A stretch of DNA of 64,000 nt from Hetaerina americana. Taxonomy: Eukaryota > Arthropoda > Insecta > Odonata > Calopterygidae. The notes under the pieces are model-generated. The model saw only the letters and a program-made list of their open reading frames with translations. It was not told where the DNA came from and did no database searches. The position numbers were made by a program, and so were the translations under genes. Below are positions 22,421-36,165 of the stretch, one piece after another. The stretch covers positions 1 through 64,000 of the forward strand of contig JAKTNV010000640.1 in the NCBI GenBank assembly GCA_022747635.1, read 5' to 3'. Each line of letters starts with the position of its first letter. Positions within the stretch are counted from its first letter, which is position 1.

Positions 22421-25400
22421 TTGTTGTTTTTCGCAATATTTTTAGAAATTTGGGCTCTTTTAGTAACATTAACACTAGCGCTGAAGCATCTTTTATGCTC
22501 ATTTCTTGTCTTTCAGGATTTATTCTGGGTTTTATTTTGTTTATTTGATGAAAATGAACAACAATACACACCATGGAAACATTTTTTTTTGATTTGTGTC
22601 GAGTGAGATTTTCACCTAGAACCCATAGGGGGGGGTATTGGCACTTTTCATGGAAAAATGTGAAATATTAAAATTTCTAAAAATGAAATAAATGCCTTCT
22701 ATACACCTCAAACATTCACTCTAAAACAGAAGATTGTTGTTTTTCGCAATATTTTTAGAAATTTGGGCTCTTTTAGTAACATTAACACTAGCGCTGAAGC
22801 ATCTTTTATGCTCATTTCTTGTCTTTCAGGATTTATTCTGGGTTTTATTTTGTTTATTTGATGAAAATGAACAACAATACACACCATGGAAACATTTTTT
22901 TTTGATTTGTGTCGAGTGAGATTTTCACCTAGAACCCAAAGGGGGGGGTATTGGCACTTTTCATGGAAAAATGTGAAAAATTAAAATTTCTAAAAATGAA
23001 ATAAATTCTTTCTATACACCTCAAACATTCACCCTAAAACAGAAGATTGTTGTTTTTCGCAATATTTTTAGAAATTTGGGCTCTTTTAGTAACATTAACA
23101 CTAGCGCTGAAGCATCTTTTATGCTCATTTCTTGTCTTTCAGGATTTATTCTGGGTTTTATTTTATTTATTTGATGAAAATGAACAACAATACACACCAT
23201 GGAAACATTTTTGTTTGATTTGTGTCGAGTGAGATTTTCACCTAGTACCCAAAGGGGGGGGTATTGGCACTTTTCATGGAAAAATGTGAAAAATTAAAAT
23301 TTCTAAAAATGAAATAAATGCCTTGTATACACCTCAAACATTCACTCTAAAACAGAAGATTGTTTTTTTTCGCAATATTTTTAGAAATTTGGGCTCTTTA
23401 AGTAACATTAACACTAGCGCTGAAGCATCATTTATGCTAATTTCTTCTCTTTCAGGATTAATTCTGGGTTTTATTTTGTTTATTTGATGAAAATAAACAA
23501 CAATACACACCATTAAAACATTTTTGTTTGATTTGTGTCGAGTGAGATTTTCACCTAGAACCCAAAGGGGGGTATTAACACTTTTCATGGAAAAATGTGA
23601 AAAATTAAAATTTCTAAAAATGAAATAAATGCCTTGTATACACCTCAAACATTCACTCTAAAACAGAAGATTGTTTTTTTTCGCAATATTTTTAGAAATT
23701 TAGGCTCTTTTAGTAACATTAACACTAGCGCTGAAGCATCTTTAATGCTCATTTCTGGTCTTTCAGGATTTATTCTGGGTTTTATTTTGTTTATTTGATG
23801 AAAATGAACAACAATACACACCATAGGAACATTTTTGTTTGATTTGTGTCGAATGAGATTTTCACCTAGAACCCAAAGGAGGGGGTATTGGCACTTTTCA
23901 TGGAAAAATATGAAAAATTAAAATTTCTAAAAATGAAATAAATGCCTTCTATACACCTCAAACATTCACTCTAAAACAGAAGATTGTTGTTTTTCGCAAT
24001 ATTTTTAGAAATTTGGGCTCTTTTAGTAACATTAACACTAGCGCTGAAGCATCTTTTATGCTCATTTCTTGTCCTTCAGGATTTATTCTGGGTGTTATTT
24101 TGTTTATTTGAAGAAAATGAACAACAATACACACCATGGAAACATTTTTGTTTGATTTGTGTCGAGTGAGATTTTCACCAAGAACGCAAAGGGGGGGGTA
24201 TTGGCACTTTTCATGGAAAAATGTGAAAAATTAAAATTTCTAAAAATGAAATAAATGCCTTCTATACACCTCAAACATTCACTCTAAAACAGAAGATTGT
24301 TGTTTTTCGCAATATTTTTAGAAATTTGGGCTCTTTTAGTAACATTAACACTAGCGCTGAAGCATCTTTTATGCTCATTTCTTGTCTTTCAGGATTTATT
24401 CTGGGTTTTATTTTGTTTATTTGATGAAAATGAACAACAATACACACCATGGAAACATTTTTGTTTGATATGTGTCGAGTGAGATTTTCGCCTAGAACCC
24501 ATAAGGGGGGGTATTGGCACTTTTCATGGAAAAATGTGAAATATTAAAATTTCTAAAAATGAAATAAATGCCTTCTATACACCTCAAACATTTACTCTAA
24601 AACAGAAGATTGTTGTTTTTCGCAATATTTTTAGAAATTTGGGCTCTTTTAGTAACATTAACACTAGCGCTGAAGCATCTTTTATGCTCATTTCTTGTCT
24701 TTCAGCTTTTATTCTGGGTTTTATTTTGTTTATTTGATGAAAATGAACAACAATACACACCATGGAAACATTTTTGTTTGATATGTGTTGAGTGAAATTT
24801 TCACCTAGAACCCAAAGGGGGGGGTATTGGCACTTTTCATGGAAAAATGTGAAAAATTAAATTTTCTAAAAATGAAATAAATGCATCCTTTACACCTCAA
24901 ACATTCACTCTAAAACAGAAGATTGTTGTTTTTCGCAATATTTTTAGAAATTTGGGCTCTTTTAGTAACTTTAACACTAGCGCTGAAGCATCTTTTATGC
25001 TCATTTCTTGTCTTTCAGGATTTATTCTGGGTTTTATTTTGTTTATTTGAAGAAAATGAACTACAATACACACCATGGAAACATTTTTGTTTGATTTGTG
25101 TCGAGTGAGATTTTCACCTAGAACCCAAAGGGGGGGGGTATTGGCACTTTTCATGGAAAAATCTGAAAAATTAAATTTTCTAAAAATGAAATAAATGCCT
25201 TCTATACACCTCAAACGTTCACTCAAAAACAGAAGATTGTTGTTTTTTCGCAATATTTTTAGAAATTTGGGCTCTTTTAGTAACATTAACACTAGCGCTG
25301 AAGCATCTTTTATGCTCATTTCTTGTCTTTCAGGATTTATTCTGGGTTTTATTTTGTTTATTTGATGAAAATGAACAACAATACACACCATGGAAACATT

Positions 25401-26167
25401 TTTGTTTGATTTGTGTCGAGTGAGATTTTCACCTAGAACCCAAAGGTATTGGCACTTTTCATGGAAAAATGTGAAAAATTAAAATTTCTAAAAATGAAAT
25501 AAATTCTTTCTATACACCTCAAACATTCACTCTAAAACAGAAGATTGTTGTTTTTCGCAATATTTTTAGAAATTTGGGCTCTTTTAGTAACATTAACACT
25601 AGCGCTGAAGCATCTTTTATGCTCATTTCTTGTCTTTCAGGATTTATTCTGGGTTTTATTTTGTTTATTTGATGAAAATGAACAACAATACACACCATGG
25701 AAACATTTTTGTTTGATTTGTGTCGAGTGAGATTTTCACCTATTACCCAAAGGGGGGGGTATTGGCACTTTTCATGGAAAATTGTGAAAAATTAAAATTT
25801 CTAAAAATGAATAAATGCCTTCTAAACACCTCAAACATTCACTCTAAAACAGAAGATTGTTTTTTTTCGCAATATTTTTAGAAATTTGGGCTCTTTAAGT
25901 AACATTAACACTAGCGCTGAAGCATCTTTTATGCTCATTTCTTGTCTTTCAGGATTAATTCTGGGTTTTATTTTGTTTATTTGATGAAAATAAACAACAA
26001 TACACACCATTAAAACATTTTTGTTTGATATGTGTCGAGTGAGATTTTCACCTAGAACCCAAAGGGGGGTATTAACACTTTTCATGGAAAAATTTAAAAA
26101 ATTAAATTTTCTAAAAATGAAATAAATGCCTTCTAAACACCTCAAACATTCACTCTAAAACAGAAGA
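22421..26167 (+). repeat. Module C copy 1 (twelve monomers)
   Basis: Monomers start at 22421, 22734, 23047, 23360, about 23672, 23984, 24297, 24610, 24923, about 25236, 25545 and about 25857. Markers include ACCCTAAAACAG before 23047, CTAGTACCC, two B8/B9-like monomers, CCTTCAGG (23984), ACCCATAAGG (24297), CAGCTTTTATTC (24610), GCATCCTTTACACC before 24923, AAACGTTCACTC before 25236, a two-G tract at about 25445, and CTATTACCC after 25545. Most of the module recurs at 42412-45530. B plus C together give the 22-monomer (6,870-bp) spacing between the two B copies. Confidence 0.8.
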
Positions 26168-29100
26168 TTGTTGTTTTTAGAAATATTTTTAGAAATTTGG
26201 GCTCTTTTAGTAACATTAACACTTTCTCTGAAGCATCTTTTATGCTCATTTCTTGTCTTTCAGGATTTTTTCTGGGTTTTATTTTGTTTATTTGATGAAA
26301 ATGAACAACAATACACACCATGGAAACATTTCTCTTTGATTTGTGTCGAGTTAGATTTTCACCTAGAACACAAAGGGGGGGGTATTGGCACTTTTCATGG
26401 AAAATGTGAAATTTTAAAATTTCTAAAAATGAAATAAATGCCTTCTATACACCTCAAACATTCACTCTAAAACAGAAGATTGTTGTTTTTCGCAATATTT
26501 TTAGAAATTTGGGCTCTTTTAGTAACTTTAACACTAGCGCTGAAGCATCTTTTATGCTCATATCTTGTCTTTCAGGATTTATTCTGGGTTTTATTTTGTT
26601 TATTTGAAGAAAATGACCTACAATACACACCATGGAAACATTTTTGTTTGATTTGTGTCGTGTGAGATTTTCACCTAGAACCCAAAGGGGGGGGTATTGG
26701 CACTTTTCATGGAAAAATGTGAAAAATTAAAATTTCTAAAAACGAAATAAATGCCTTGTATACATCTCAAACATTCACTCTAAAACAGAAGATTGTTTTT
26801 TTTCGCAATATTTTTAGATATTTGGGCTCTTTAAGTAACATTAACACTAGCGCTGAAGCATCATTTATGCTAATTTCTTGTCTTTCAGGATTAATTCTGG
26901 GTTTTATTTTGTTTATTTGATGAAAATAAACAACAATACACACCATGGAAACATTTTTGTTTGATTTGTGTCGAGTGAGATTTTCACCTAGAACCCAAAG
27001 GGGGGTATTAACACTTTTCATGGAAAAATGTAAAAAATTAAATTTTCTAAAAATGAAATAAATGCCTTCTAAACACCTCAAACATTCACTCTAAAAGGGA
27101 AGATTGTTGTTTTTCGAAATATTTTTAGAAATTTGTGCTCTTTTAGTAACATTAACACTAGCGCTGAAGCATCTTTTATGCTCATTTCTTGTCTTTCAGG
27201 ATTTATTCTGGGTTTTATTTTGTCTATTTGATGAAAATGAACAACAATACACACCATGGAAACATTTTTCTTTGATTTGTGTCGAGTGAGATTTTCACCT
27301 AGAACACAAAGGGAGGGGTATTGGCACTTTTCATTGAAAAATGTGAAAAATTTAAATTTCTAAAAATGAAATAAATGCCTTCTATACACCTCAAACATTC
27401 ACTCTAAAACAGAAGATTGTTGTTTTTCGCAATATTTTTAGAAATTTGGGCTCTTTTAGTAACATTAACACTAGCGCTGAAGCATCTTTAATGCTCATTT
27501 CTTGTCTTTCAGGATTTATTCTGGGTTTTATTTTGTTTATTTCATGAAAATGAACTACAATACACACCATGGAAACATTTTTGTTTGATTTGTGTCGAGT
27601 GAGATTTTCACCTAGAACCCTAGGGGGGGTATTGGCACTTTTCATGGAAAAATGTAAAAAATTAAAATTTCAAAAAATGAAATAAATGCCTTCTATACAC
27701 CTCAAACATTCACTCTAAAACAGAAGATTGTTGTTTTTCGCAATATTTTTAGAAATTTGGGCTCTTTTAGTAACATTAACACTAGCGCTGAAGCATCTTT
27801 TATGCTCATTTCTTGTCTTTCAGGATTTATTCTGGGTTTTATTTTGTTTATTTGATGAAAATGAACAACAATACACACCATGGAAACATTTTTTTTTTGA
27901 TTTGTGTCGAGTGAGATTTTCACCTAGAACCCAAAGGGGGGGGTATTGGAATCTTTTCATGGAAAAATGTGAAAAATTAAAATTTCTAAAAATGAAATTA
28001 ATTCTTTCTATACACCTCAAACATTCACTCTAAAACAGAAGATTGTTGTTTTTCGCAATATTTTTAGAAATTTGGGCTCTTTTAGTAACATTAACACTAG
28101 CGCTGAAGCATCTTTTATGCTCATTTCTTGTCTTTCAGGATTTATTCTGGGTTTTATTTTGTTTATTTGATGAAAATGAACAACAATACACACCATGGAA
28201 ACATTTTTGTTTGATTTGTGTCGAGTGAGATTTTCACCTAGTATCCAAAGGGGGGGGTATTGGCACTTTTCATGGAAAAATTTGAAAAATTAAAATTTCT
28301 AAAAATGAAATAAATGCCTTGTATACACCTCAAACATTCACTCTAAAACAGAAGATTGTTTTTTTTCGCAATATTTTTAGAAATTTGGGCTCTTTAAGTA
28401 ACATTAACACTAGCGCTGAAGCATCATTTATGCTAATTTCTTCTCTTTCAGGATTAATTCTGGGTTTTATTTTGTTTATTTGATGAAAATAAACAACAAT
28501 ACACACCATTAAAACATTTTTGTTTGATTTGTGTCGAGTGAGATTTTCACCTAGAACCCAAAGGGGGGTATTAACACTTTTCATGGAAAAATGTGAAAAA
28601 TTAAAATTTCTAAAAATGAAATAAATGCTTGTATACACCTCAAACATTCACTCTAAAACAGAAGATTGTTTTTTTTCGCAATATTTTTAGAAATTTGGGC
28701 TCTTTTAGTAACATTAACACTAGCGCTGAAGCATCTTTAATTCTCATTTCTTGTCTTTCAGGATTTATTCTGGGTTTTATTTTGTTTATTTGATGAAAAT
28801 GAACAACAATACACACCATAGGAACATTTTTGTTTGATTTGTGTCGAATGAGATTTTCACCTAGAACCCAAAGGAGGGGGTATTGGCACTTTTAATGGAA
28901 AAATATGAAAAATTAAAATTTCTAAAAATGAAATAAATGCCTTCTATACACCTCAAACATTCACTCTAAAACAGAAGATTGTTGTTTTTCGCAATATTTT
29001 TAGAAATTTGGGCTCTTTTAGTAACATTAACACTAGCGCTGAAGCATCTTTAATGCTCATTTCTTGTCTTTCAGGATTTATTCTGGGTGTTATTTTGTTT

Positions 29101-29291
29101 ATTTGAAGAAAATGAACAACAATACACACCATGGAAACATTTTTGTTTGATTTGTGTCGAGTGAGATTTTCACCAAGAACGCAAAGGGGGGGGTATTGGC
29201 ACTTTTCATGGAAAAATGTGAAAAATTAAAATTTCTAAAAATGAAATAAATGCCTTCTATACACCTCAAACATTCACTCTAAAACAGAAGA
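26168..29291 (+). repeat. Module B copy 2 (B1-B10)
   Basis: Ten monomers in the same order as 19298-22420, offset 6,870 bp. Nearly all diagnostic variants are shared. Small differences are CATGAAAATGAAC here versus CATGATAATGAAC in B5, and CTTTGATTTG versus GTTTGATTTG in the B1 monomer. After B10 the next monomer (29292) is an A1 type, whereas after B10 in copy 1 the array continues into C. The B10 to A1 junction is also seen near 38040 and 53239. Confidence 0.85.
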
Positions 29292-32200
29292 TTGTTGTTT
29301 TTCGCAATATTTTTAGAAATTTGGACTCTTTTAGTAACATTAACACTAGCGCTGAAGCATCTTTTATGCTCATTTCTTGTCTTTCAGGATTTATTCTGGG
29401 TTTTATTTTGTTTATTTGATGAAAATGAACAACAATACACACCATGGAAACATTTTTTTTTGATTTGTGTCGAGTGAGATTTTCACCTAGAACCCAAAGG
29501 GGGGGTATTGGCACTTTTCATGGAAAAATGTGAAATATTAAAATTTCTAAAAATGAAATAAATGCCTTCTATACACCTCAAACATTCACTCTAAAACAGA
29601 AGATTGTTGTTTTTCGCAATATTTTTAGAAATTTGGGCTCTTTTAGTAACATTAACACTAGCGCTGAAGCATCTTTAATGCTCATTTCTTGTCTTGAAGG
29701 ATTTATTCTGGGTTTTATTTTGTTTATTTTAAGAAAATGAACAACAATACACACCATGAAAACATTTTTGTTTGATTTGTGTCGAGTGAGATTTTCACCT
29801 AGAACACAAAGGGGGGGTATTGGAACTTTTCATGGAAAAATGTGAAAAATTAAATTTTCTAAAAATGAAATAAATGCCTTCTATACACCTCAAACATTCA
29901 CTCTAAAACAGAAGATTGTTGTTTTTTCGCAATATTTTTAGAAATTTGGGCTCTTTTAGAAACATTACCACTAGCGCTGAAGCATCTTTTATGCTCATTT
30001 CTTGTCTTTCAGGATTTATTCTGGGTTTTATTTTGTTTATTTGTAAAAATGAACAACAATGCACACCATAGAAACATTTTTGTTTGATTTGTGTCGAGTG
30101 AGATTTTCACCTAGAACAAAAAGGGGGGGGGTATTGGCACTTTTCATGGAAAAATGTGAAAAATTAAATTTTCTAAAAATGAAATAAATGCCTTCTATAC
30201 ACCTCAAACATTTACTCTAAAACAGAAGATTGTTATTTTTCGCAATATTTTTAGAAATTTGGATTCTTTTAGTAACATTAACACTAGCGCTGAAGCATCT
30301 TTTATGCTCATTTCTTGTCTTTCAAGATTTATTCTGGGTTTTATTTTGTTTATTTGAAGAAAATGAACAACAATACACACCATGGAAACATTTTTGTTTG
30401 ATTTGTGTCGAGTGCGATTTTCACCTAGAACCCAAAGGGGGGGGGTATTGGCACTTTTCATGGAAAAATGTGAAAAATTAAATTTTCTAAAAATGAAATA
30501 AATGCCTTCTATACACCTCAAACATTCACTCTAAAACAGAAGATTGTTGTTTTTCACAATATTTTTAGAAATTTGGGCTCTTTTAGTAACATTAACACTA
30601 GCGCTGAAGCATCTTTTATGGTCATTTCTTGTCTTTCAGGATTTATTCTGGGTTTTATTTTGTTTATTTGAAGAAAATGAACAACAATTCACACCATGGA
30701 AACATTTTTGTTTGATTTGTTTCGAGTGAGATTTTCACCTAGAACCCAAAGGGGGGGGTATTGGCACTTTTCATGGAAAAATTAAAAAAATTAAATTTCT
30801 AAAAATGAAATAAATGCCTTGTATACACCTCAAACATTCACTCTAAAACAGAAGATAGTTGTTTTTCGCAATATTTTTAGAAATTTGGGCTCTTTTAGTA
30901 ACATTAACACTAGCCCTGAAGCATCTTTAATGCTCACTTCTTGTCTTTCAGGATTTATTCTGGGTTTTATTTTGTTTATTTGATGAAAATGAACAACAAT
31001 ACACACCATAGGAACATTTTGGTTTGATTTGTGTCGAATGAGATTTTCACCTAGAACCCAAAGGAGGGGGTATTGGCACTTTTCATGGAAAAATATGAAA
31101 AATGAAAATTTCTAAAAATGAAATAAATGCCTTCTATACACCTCAAACATTCACTCTAAAACAGAAGATTGTTGTTTTTCGCAATATTTTTAGAAATTTG
31201 GGCTCTTTTAGTAACATTAACACTAGCGCTGAAGCATCTTTTATGCTCATTTCTTGTCTTTCAGGATTTATTCTGGGTTTTATTCTGTTTATTTGAAGAA
31301 AATGAACAACAATACATGCCATGGAAACATTTCTGTTTGATTTGTGTCGAGTGCGATTTTCACCTAGAACCCAAAGGGGGGTATTAACACTTTTCATGGA
31401 AAAATTTAAAAAATTAAATTTTCTAAAAATGAAATAAATGCCTTCTAAACACCTCAAACATTCACTCTAAAACAGAAGATTGTTGTTTTTCGCAATATTT
31501 TTAGAAATTTGGATTCTTTTAGTAACATTAACACTAGCGCTGAAGCATCTTTTATGCTCATTTCTTGTCTTTCAAGATTTATTCTGGGTTTTATTTTGTT
31601 TATTTGAAGAAAATGAACAACAATACACACCATGGAAACATTTTTGTTTGATTTGATTCGAGTGAGATTTTCACCTAGAACCCAAAGGGGGGGTATTGGC
31701 ACTTTTCATGGAAATATGTGAAAAATTAAATTTTCTAAAAATGAAATAAATGCCTTCTATACACCTCAAACATTCACTCTAAAACAGAAGATTTTTGTTT
31801 TTCACAATATTTTTAGAAATTTGGGCTCTTTTAGTAACATTAACACTAGCGCTGAAGCATCTTTTATGGTCATTTCTTGTCTTTCAGGATTTATTCTGGG
31901 TTTTATTTTGTTTATTTGAAGAAAATGAACAACAATTCACACCATGGAAACATTTTTGTTTGATTTGTGTCGAGTGAAATTTTCACCTAGAACCCAAAGG
32001 GGGGGGTATTGGCACTTTTCATGGAAAAATTAAAAAAATTAAATTTCTAAAAATGAAATAAATGCCTTGTATACACCTCAAACATTCACTCTAAAACAGA
32101 AGATAGTTGTTTTTCGCAATATTTTTAGAAATTTGGGCTCTTTTAGTAACATTAACACTAGCCCTGAAGCATCTTTAATGCTCACTTCTTGTCTTTCAGG

Positions 32201-33042
32201 ATTTATTCTGGGTTTTATTTTGTTTATTTGATGAAAATGAACAACAATACACACCATAGGAACATTTTGGTTTGATTTGTGTCGAATGAGATTTTCACCT
32301 AGAACCCAAAGGGGGGGGTATTGCCACTTTTCATTGAAAAATGTGAAAAATTTAAATTTCTAAAAATGAAATAAATGCCTTCTATACACCTCAAACATTC
32401 ACTCTAAAACAGAAGATTGTTGTTTTTCGCAATATTTTTAGAAATTTGGGCTCTTTTAGTAACATTAACACTAGCGCTGAAGCATCTTTAATGCTCATTT
32501 CTTGTCTTTCAGGATTTATTCTGGGTTTTATTTTGTTTATTTGATGAAAATGAACAACAATACACACCATAGGAACATTTTTGTTTGATTTGTGTCGAAT
32601 GAGATTTTCACCTAGAACCCAAAGGAGGGGGTATTGGCACTTTTAATGGAAAAATATGAAAAATTAAAATTTCTAAAAATGAAATAAATGCCTTCTATAC
32701 ACCTCAAACATTCACTCTAAAACAGAAGATTGTTGTTTTTCGCAATATTTTTAGAAATTTGGGCTCTTTTAGTAACATTAACACTAGCGCTGAAGCATCT
32801 TTAATGCTCATTTCTTGTCTTTCAGGATTTTTTCTGGGTGTTATTTTGTTTATTTGAAGAAAATGAACAACAATACACACCATGGAAACATTTTTGTTTG
32901 ATTTGTGTCGAGTGAGATTTTCACCAAGAACGCAAAGGGGGGGGTATTGGCACTTTTCATGGAAAAATGTGAAAAATTAAAATTTCTAAAAATGAAATAA
33001 ATGCCTTCTATACACCTCAAACATTCACTCTAAAACAGAAGA
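29292..33042 (+). repeat. 12-monomer unit: module A run with end of B attached
   Basis: Ten A-type monomers (starts 29292, about 29606, about 29919, 30230, 30544, about 30856, 31169, about 31482, 31792, about 32104) are followed by a B5/B9-type monomer (32417) and a B10 monomer (32730). The next unit begins with A1 at 33043. The A1 monomer has TTTGGACTCTTTT here and at 33043, which is private to this pair. One extra A4-like monomer (GGATTCTTTTAG, GATTCGAGTG) sits at about 31482, preceded by a B-like TATTAACAC segment. Confidence 0.8.
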
Positions 33043-36000
33043 TTGTTGTTTTTCGCAATATTTTTAGAAATTTGGACTCTTTTAGTAACATTAACACTAG
33101 CGCTGAAGCATCTTTTATGCTCATTTCTTGTCTTTCAGGATTTATTCTGGGTTTTATTTTGTTTATTTGATGAAAATGAACAACAATACACACCATGGAA
33201 ACATTTTTTTTTGATTTGTGTCGAGTGAGATTTTCACCTAGAACCCAAAGGGGGGGTATTGGCACTTTTCATGGAAAAATGTGAAATATTAAAATTTCTA
33301 AAAATGAAATAAATGCCTTCTATACACCTCAAACATTCACTCTAAAACAGAAGATTGTTGTTTTTCGCAATATTTTTAGAAATTTGGGCTCTTTTAGTAA
33401 CATTAACACTAGCGCTGAAGCATCTTTAATGCTCATTTCTTGTCTTGAAGGATTTATTCTGGGTTTTATTTTGTTTATTTTAAGAAAATGAACAACAATA
33501 CACACCATGAAAACATTTTTGTTTGATTTGTGTCGAGTGAGATTTTCACCTAGAACACAAAGGGGGGGTATTGGAACTTTTCATGGAAAAATGTGAAAAA
33601 TTAAATTTTCTAAAAATGAAATAAATGCCTTCTATACACCTCAAACATTCACTCTAAAACAGAAGATTGTTGTTTTTCGCAATATTTTTAGAAATTTGGG
33701 CTCTTTTAGAAACATTACCACTAGCGCTGAAGCATCTTTTATGCTCATTTCTTGTCTTTCAGGATTTATTCTGGGTTTTATTTTGTTTATTTGTAAAAAT
33801 GAACAACAATGCACACCATAGAAACATTTTTGTTTGATTTGTGTCGAGTGAGATTTTCACCTAGAACAAAAAGGGGGGGGTATTGGCACTTTTCATGGAA
33901 AAATGTGAAAAATTAAATTTTCTAAAAATGAAATAAATGCCTTCTATACACCTCAAACATTTACTCTAAAACAGAAGATTGTTATTTTTCGCAATATTTT
34001 TAGAAATTTGGATTCTTTTAGTAACATTAACACTAGCGCTGAAGCATCTTTTATGCTCATTTCTTGTCTTTCAAGATTTATTCTGGGTTTTATTTTGTTT
34101 ATTTGAAGAAAATGAACAACAATACACACCATGGAAACATTTTTGTTTGATTTGTGTCGAGTGCGATTTTCACCTAGAACCCAAAGGGGGGGGTATTGGC
34201 ACTTTTCATGGAAAAATGTGAAAAATTAAATTTTCTAAAAATGAAATAAATGCCTTCTATACACCTCAAACATTCACTCTAAAACAGAAGATTGTTGTTT
34301 TTCACAATATTTTTAGAAATTTGGGCTCTTTTAGTAACATTAACACTAGCGCTGAAGCATCTTTTATGGTCATTTCTTGTCTTTCAGGATTTATTCTGGG
34401 TTTTATTTTGTTTATTTGAAGAAAATGAACAACAATTCACACCATGGAAACATTTTTGTTTGATTTGTTTCGAGTGAGATTTTCACCTAGAACCCAAAGG
34501 GGGGGGTATTGGCACTTTTCATGGAAAAATTAAAAAAATTAAATTTCTAAAAATGAAATAAATGCCTTGTATACACCTCAAACATTCACTCTAAAACAGA
34601 AGATAGTTGTTTTTCGCAATATTTTTAGAAATTTGGGCTCTTTTAGTAACATTAACACTAGCCCTGAAGCATCTTTAATGCTCACTTCTTGTCTTTCAGG
34701 ATTTATTCTGGGTTTTATTTTGTTTATTTGATGAAAATGAACAACAATACACACCATAGGAACATTTTGGTTTGATTTGTGTCGAATGAGATTTTCACCT
34801 AGAACCCAAAGGAGGGGGTATTGGCACTTTTCATGGAAAAATATGAAAAATGAAAATTTCTAAAAATGAAATAAATGCCTTCTATACACCTCAAACATTC
34901 ACTCTAAAACAGAAGATTGTTGTTTTTCGCAATATTTTTAGAAATTTGGGCTCTTTTAGTAACATTAACACTAGCGCTGAAGCATCTTTTATGCTCATTT
35001 CTTGTCTTTCAGGATTTATTCTGGGTTTTATTCTGTTTATTTGAAGAAAATGAACAACAATACACGCCATGGAAACATTTCTGTTTGATTTGTGTCGAGT
35101 GCGATTTTCACCTAGAACCCAAAGGGGGGTATTAACACTTTTCATGGAAAAATTTAAAAAATTAAATTTTCTAAAAATGAAATAAATGCCTTCTAAACAC
35201 CTCAAACATTCACTCTAAAACAGAAGATTGTTGTTTTTCGCAATATTTTTAGAAATTTGGATTCTTTTAGTAACATTAACACTAGCGCTGAAGCATCTTT
35301 TATGCTCATTTCTTGTCTTTCAAGATTTATTCTGGGTTTTATTTTGTTTATTTGAAGAAAATGAACAACAATACACACCATGGAAACATTTTTGTTTGAT
35401 TTGATTCGAGTGAGATTTTCACCTAGAACCCAAAGGGGGGGTATTGGCACTTTTCATGGAAATATGTGAAAAATTAAATTTTCTAAAAATGAAATAAATG
35501 CCTTCTATACACCTCAAACATTCACTCTAAAACAGAAGATTTTTGTTTTTCACAATATTTTTAGAAATTTGGGCTCTTTTAGTAACATTAACACTAGCGC
35601 TGAAGCATCTTTTATGGTCATTTCTTGTCTTTCAGGATTTATTCTGGGTTTTATTTTGTTTATTTGAAGAAAATGAACAACAATTCACACCATGGAAACA
35701 TTTTTGTTTGATTTGTGTCGAGTGAAATTTTCACCTAGAACCCAAAGGGGGGGGGTATTGGCACTTTTCATGGAAAAATTAAAAAAATTAAATTTCTAAA
35801 AATGAAATAAATGCCTTGTATACACCTCAAACATTCACTCTAAAACAGAAGATAGTTGTTTTTCGCAATATTTTTAGAAATTTGGGCTCTTTTAGTAACA
35901 TTAACACTAGCCCTGAAGCATCTTTAATGCTCACTTCTTGTCTTTCAGGATTTATTCTGGGTTTTATTTTGTTTATTTGATGAAAATGAACAACAATACA

Positions 36001-36165
36001 CACCATAGGAACATTTTGGTTTGATTTGTGTCGAATGAGATTTTCACCTAGAACCCAAAGGGGGGGGTATTGCCACTTTTCATTGAAAAATGTGAAAAAT
36101 TTAAATTTCTAAAAATGAAATAAATGCCTTCTATACACCTCAAACATTCACTCTAAAACAGAAGA
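33043..36165 (+). repeat. Module A run, ten monomers, near-identical to 29292-32416
   Basis: Offset 3,748-3,751 bp from the previous unit, sharing the rare variants TTTGGACTC, CTAGAACAAAAAGG, TTCTGTTTATTTG, and the extra A4-like monomer at about 35229 preceded by TATTAACAC. Differences are few, for example CATGCCATGG at 31317 versus CACGCCATGG at 35065. The run ends at a TATTGCCACTTTTCATTG junction, about 36069-36085, where module A sequence switches to the tail of B4. Confidence 0.8.

Noticed and set aside
24897..25391. Possible 164-residue protein on the minus strand
   Set aside because: It crosses a monomer junction only because of a single-base insertion and stop-changing substitutions. 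The same sequence is interrupted in nearly all other copies, and no recognisable domain or start context is present.
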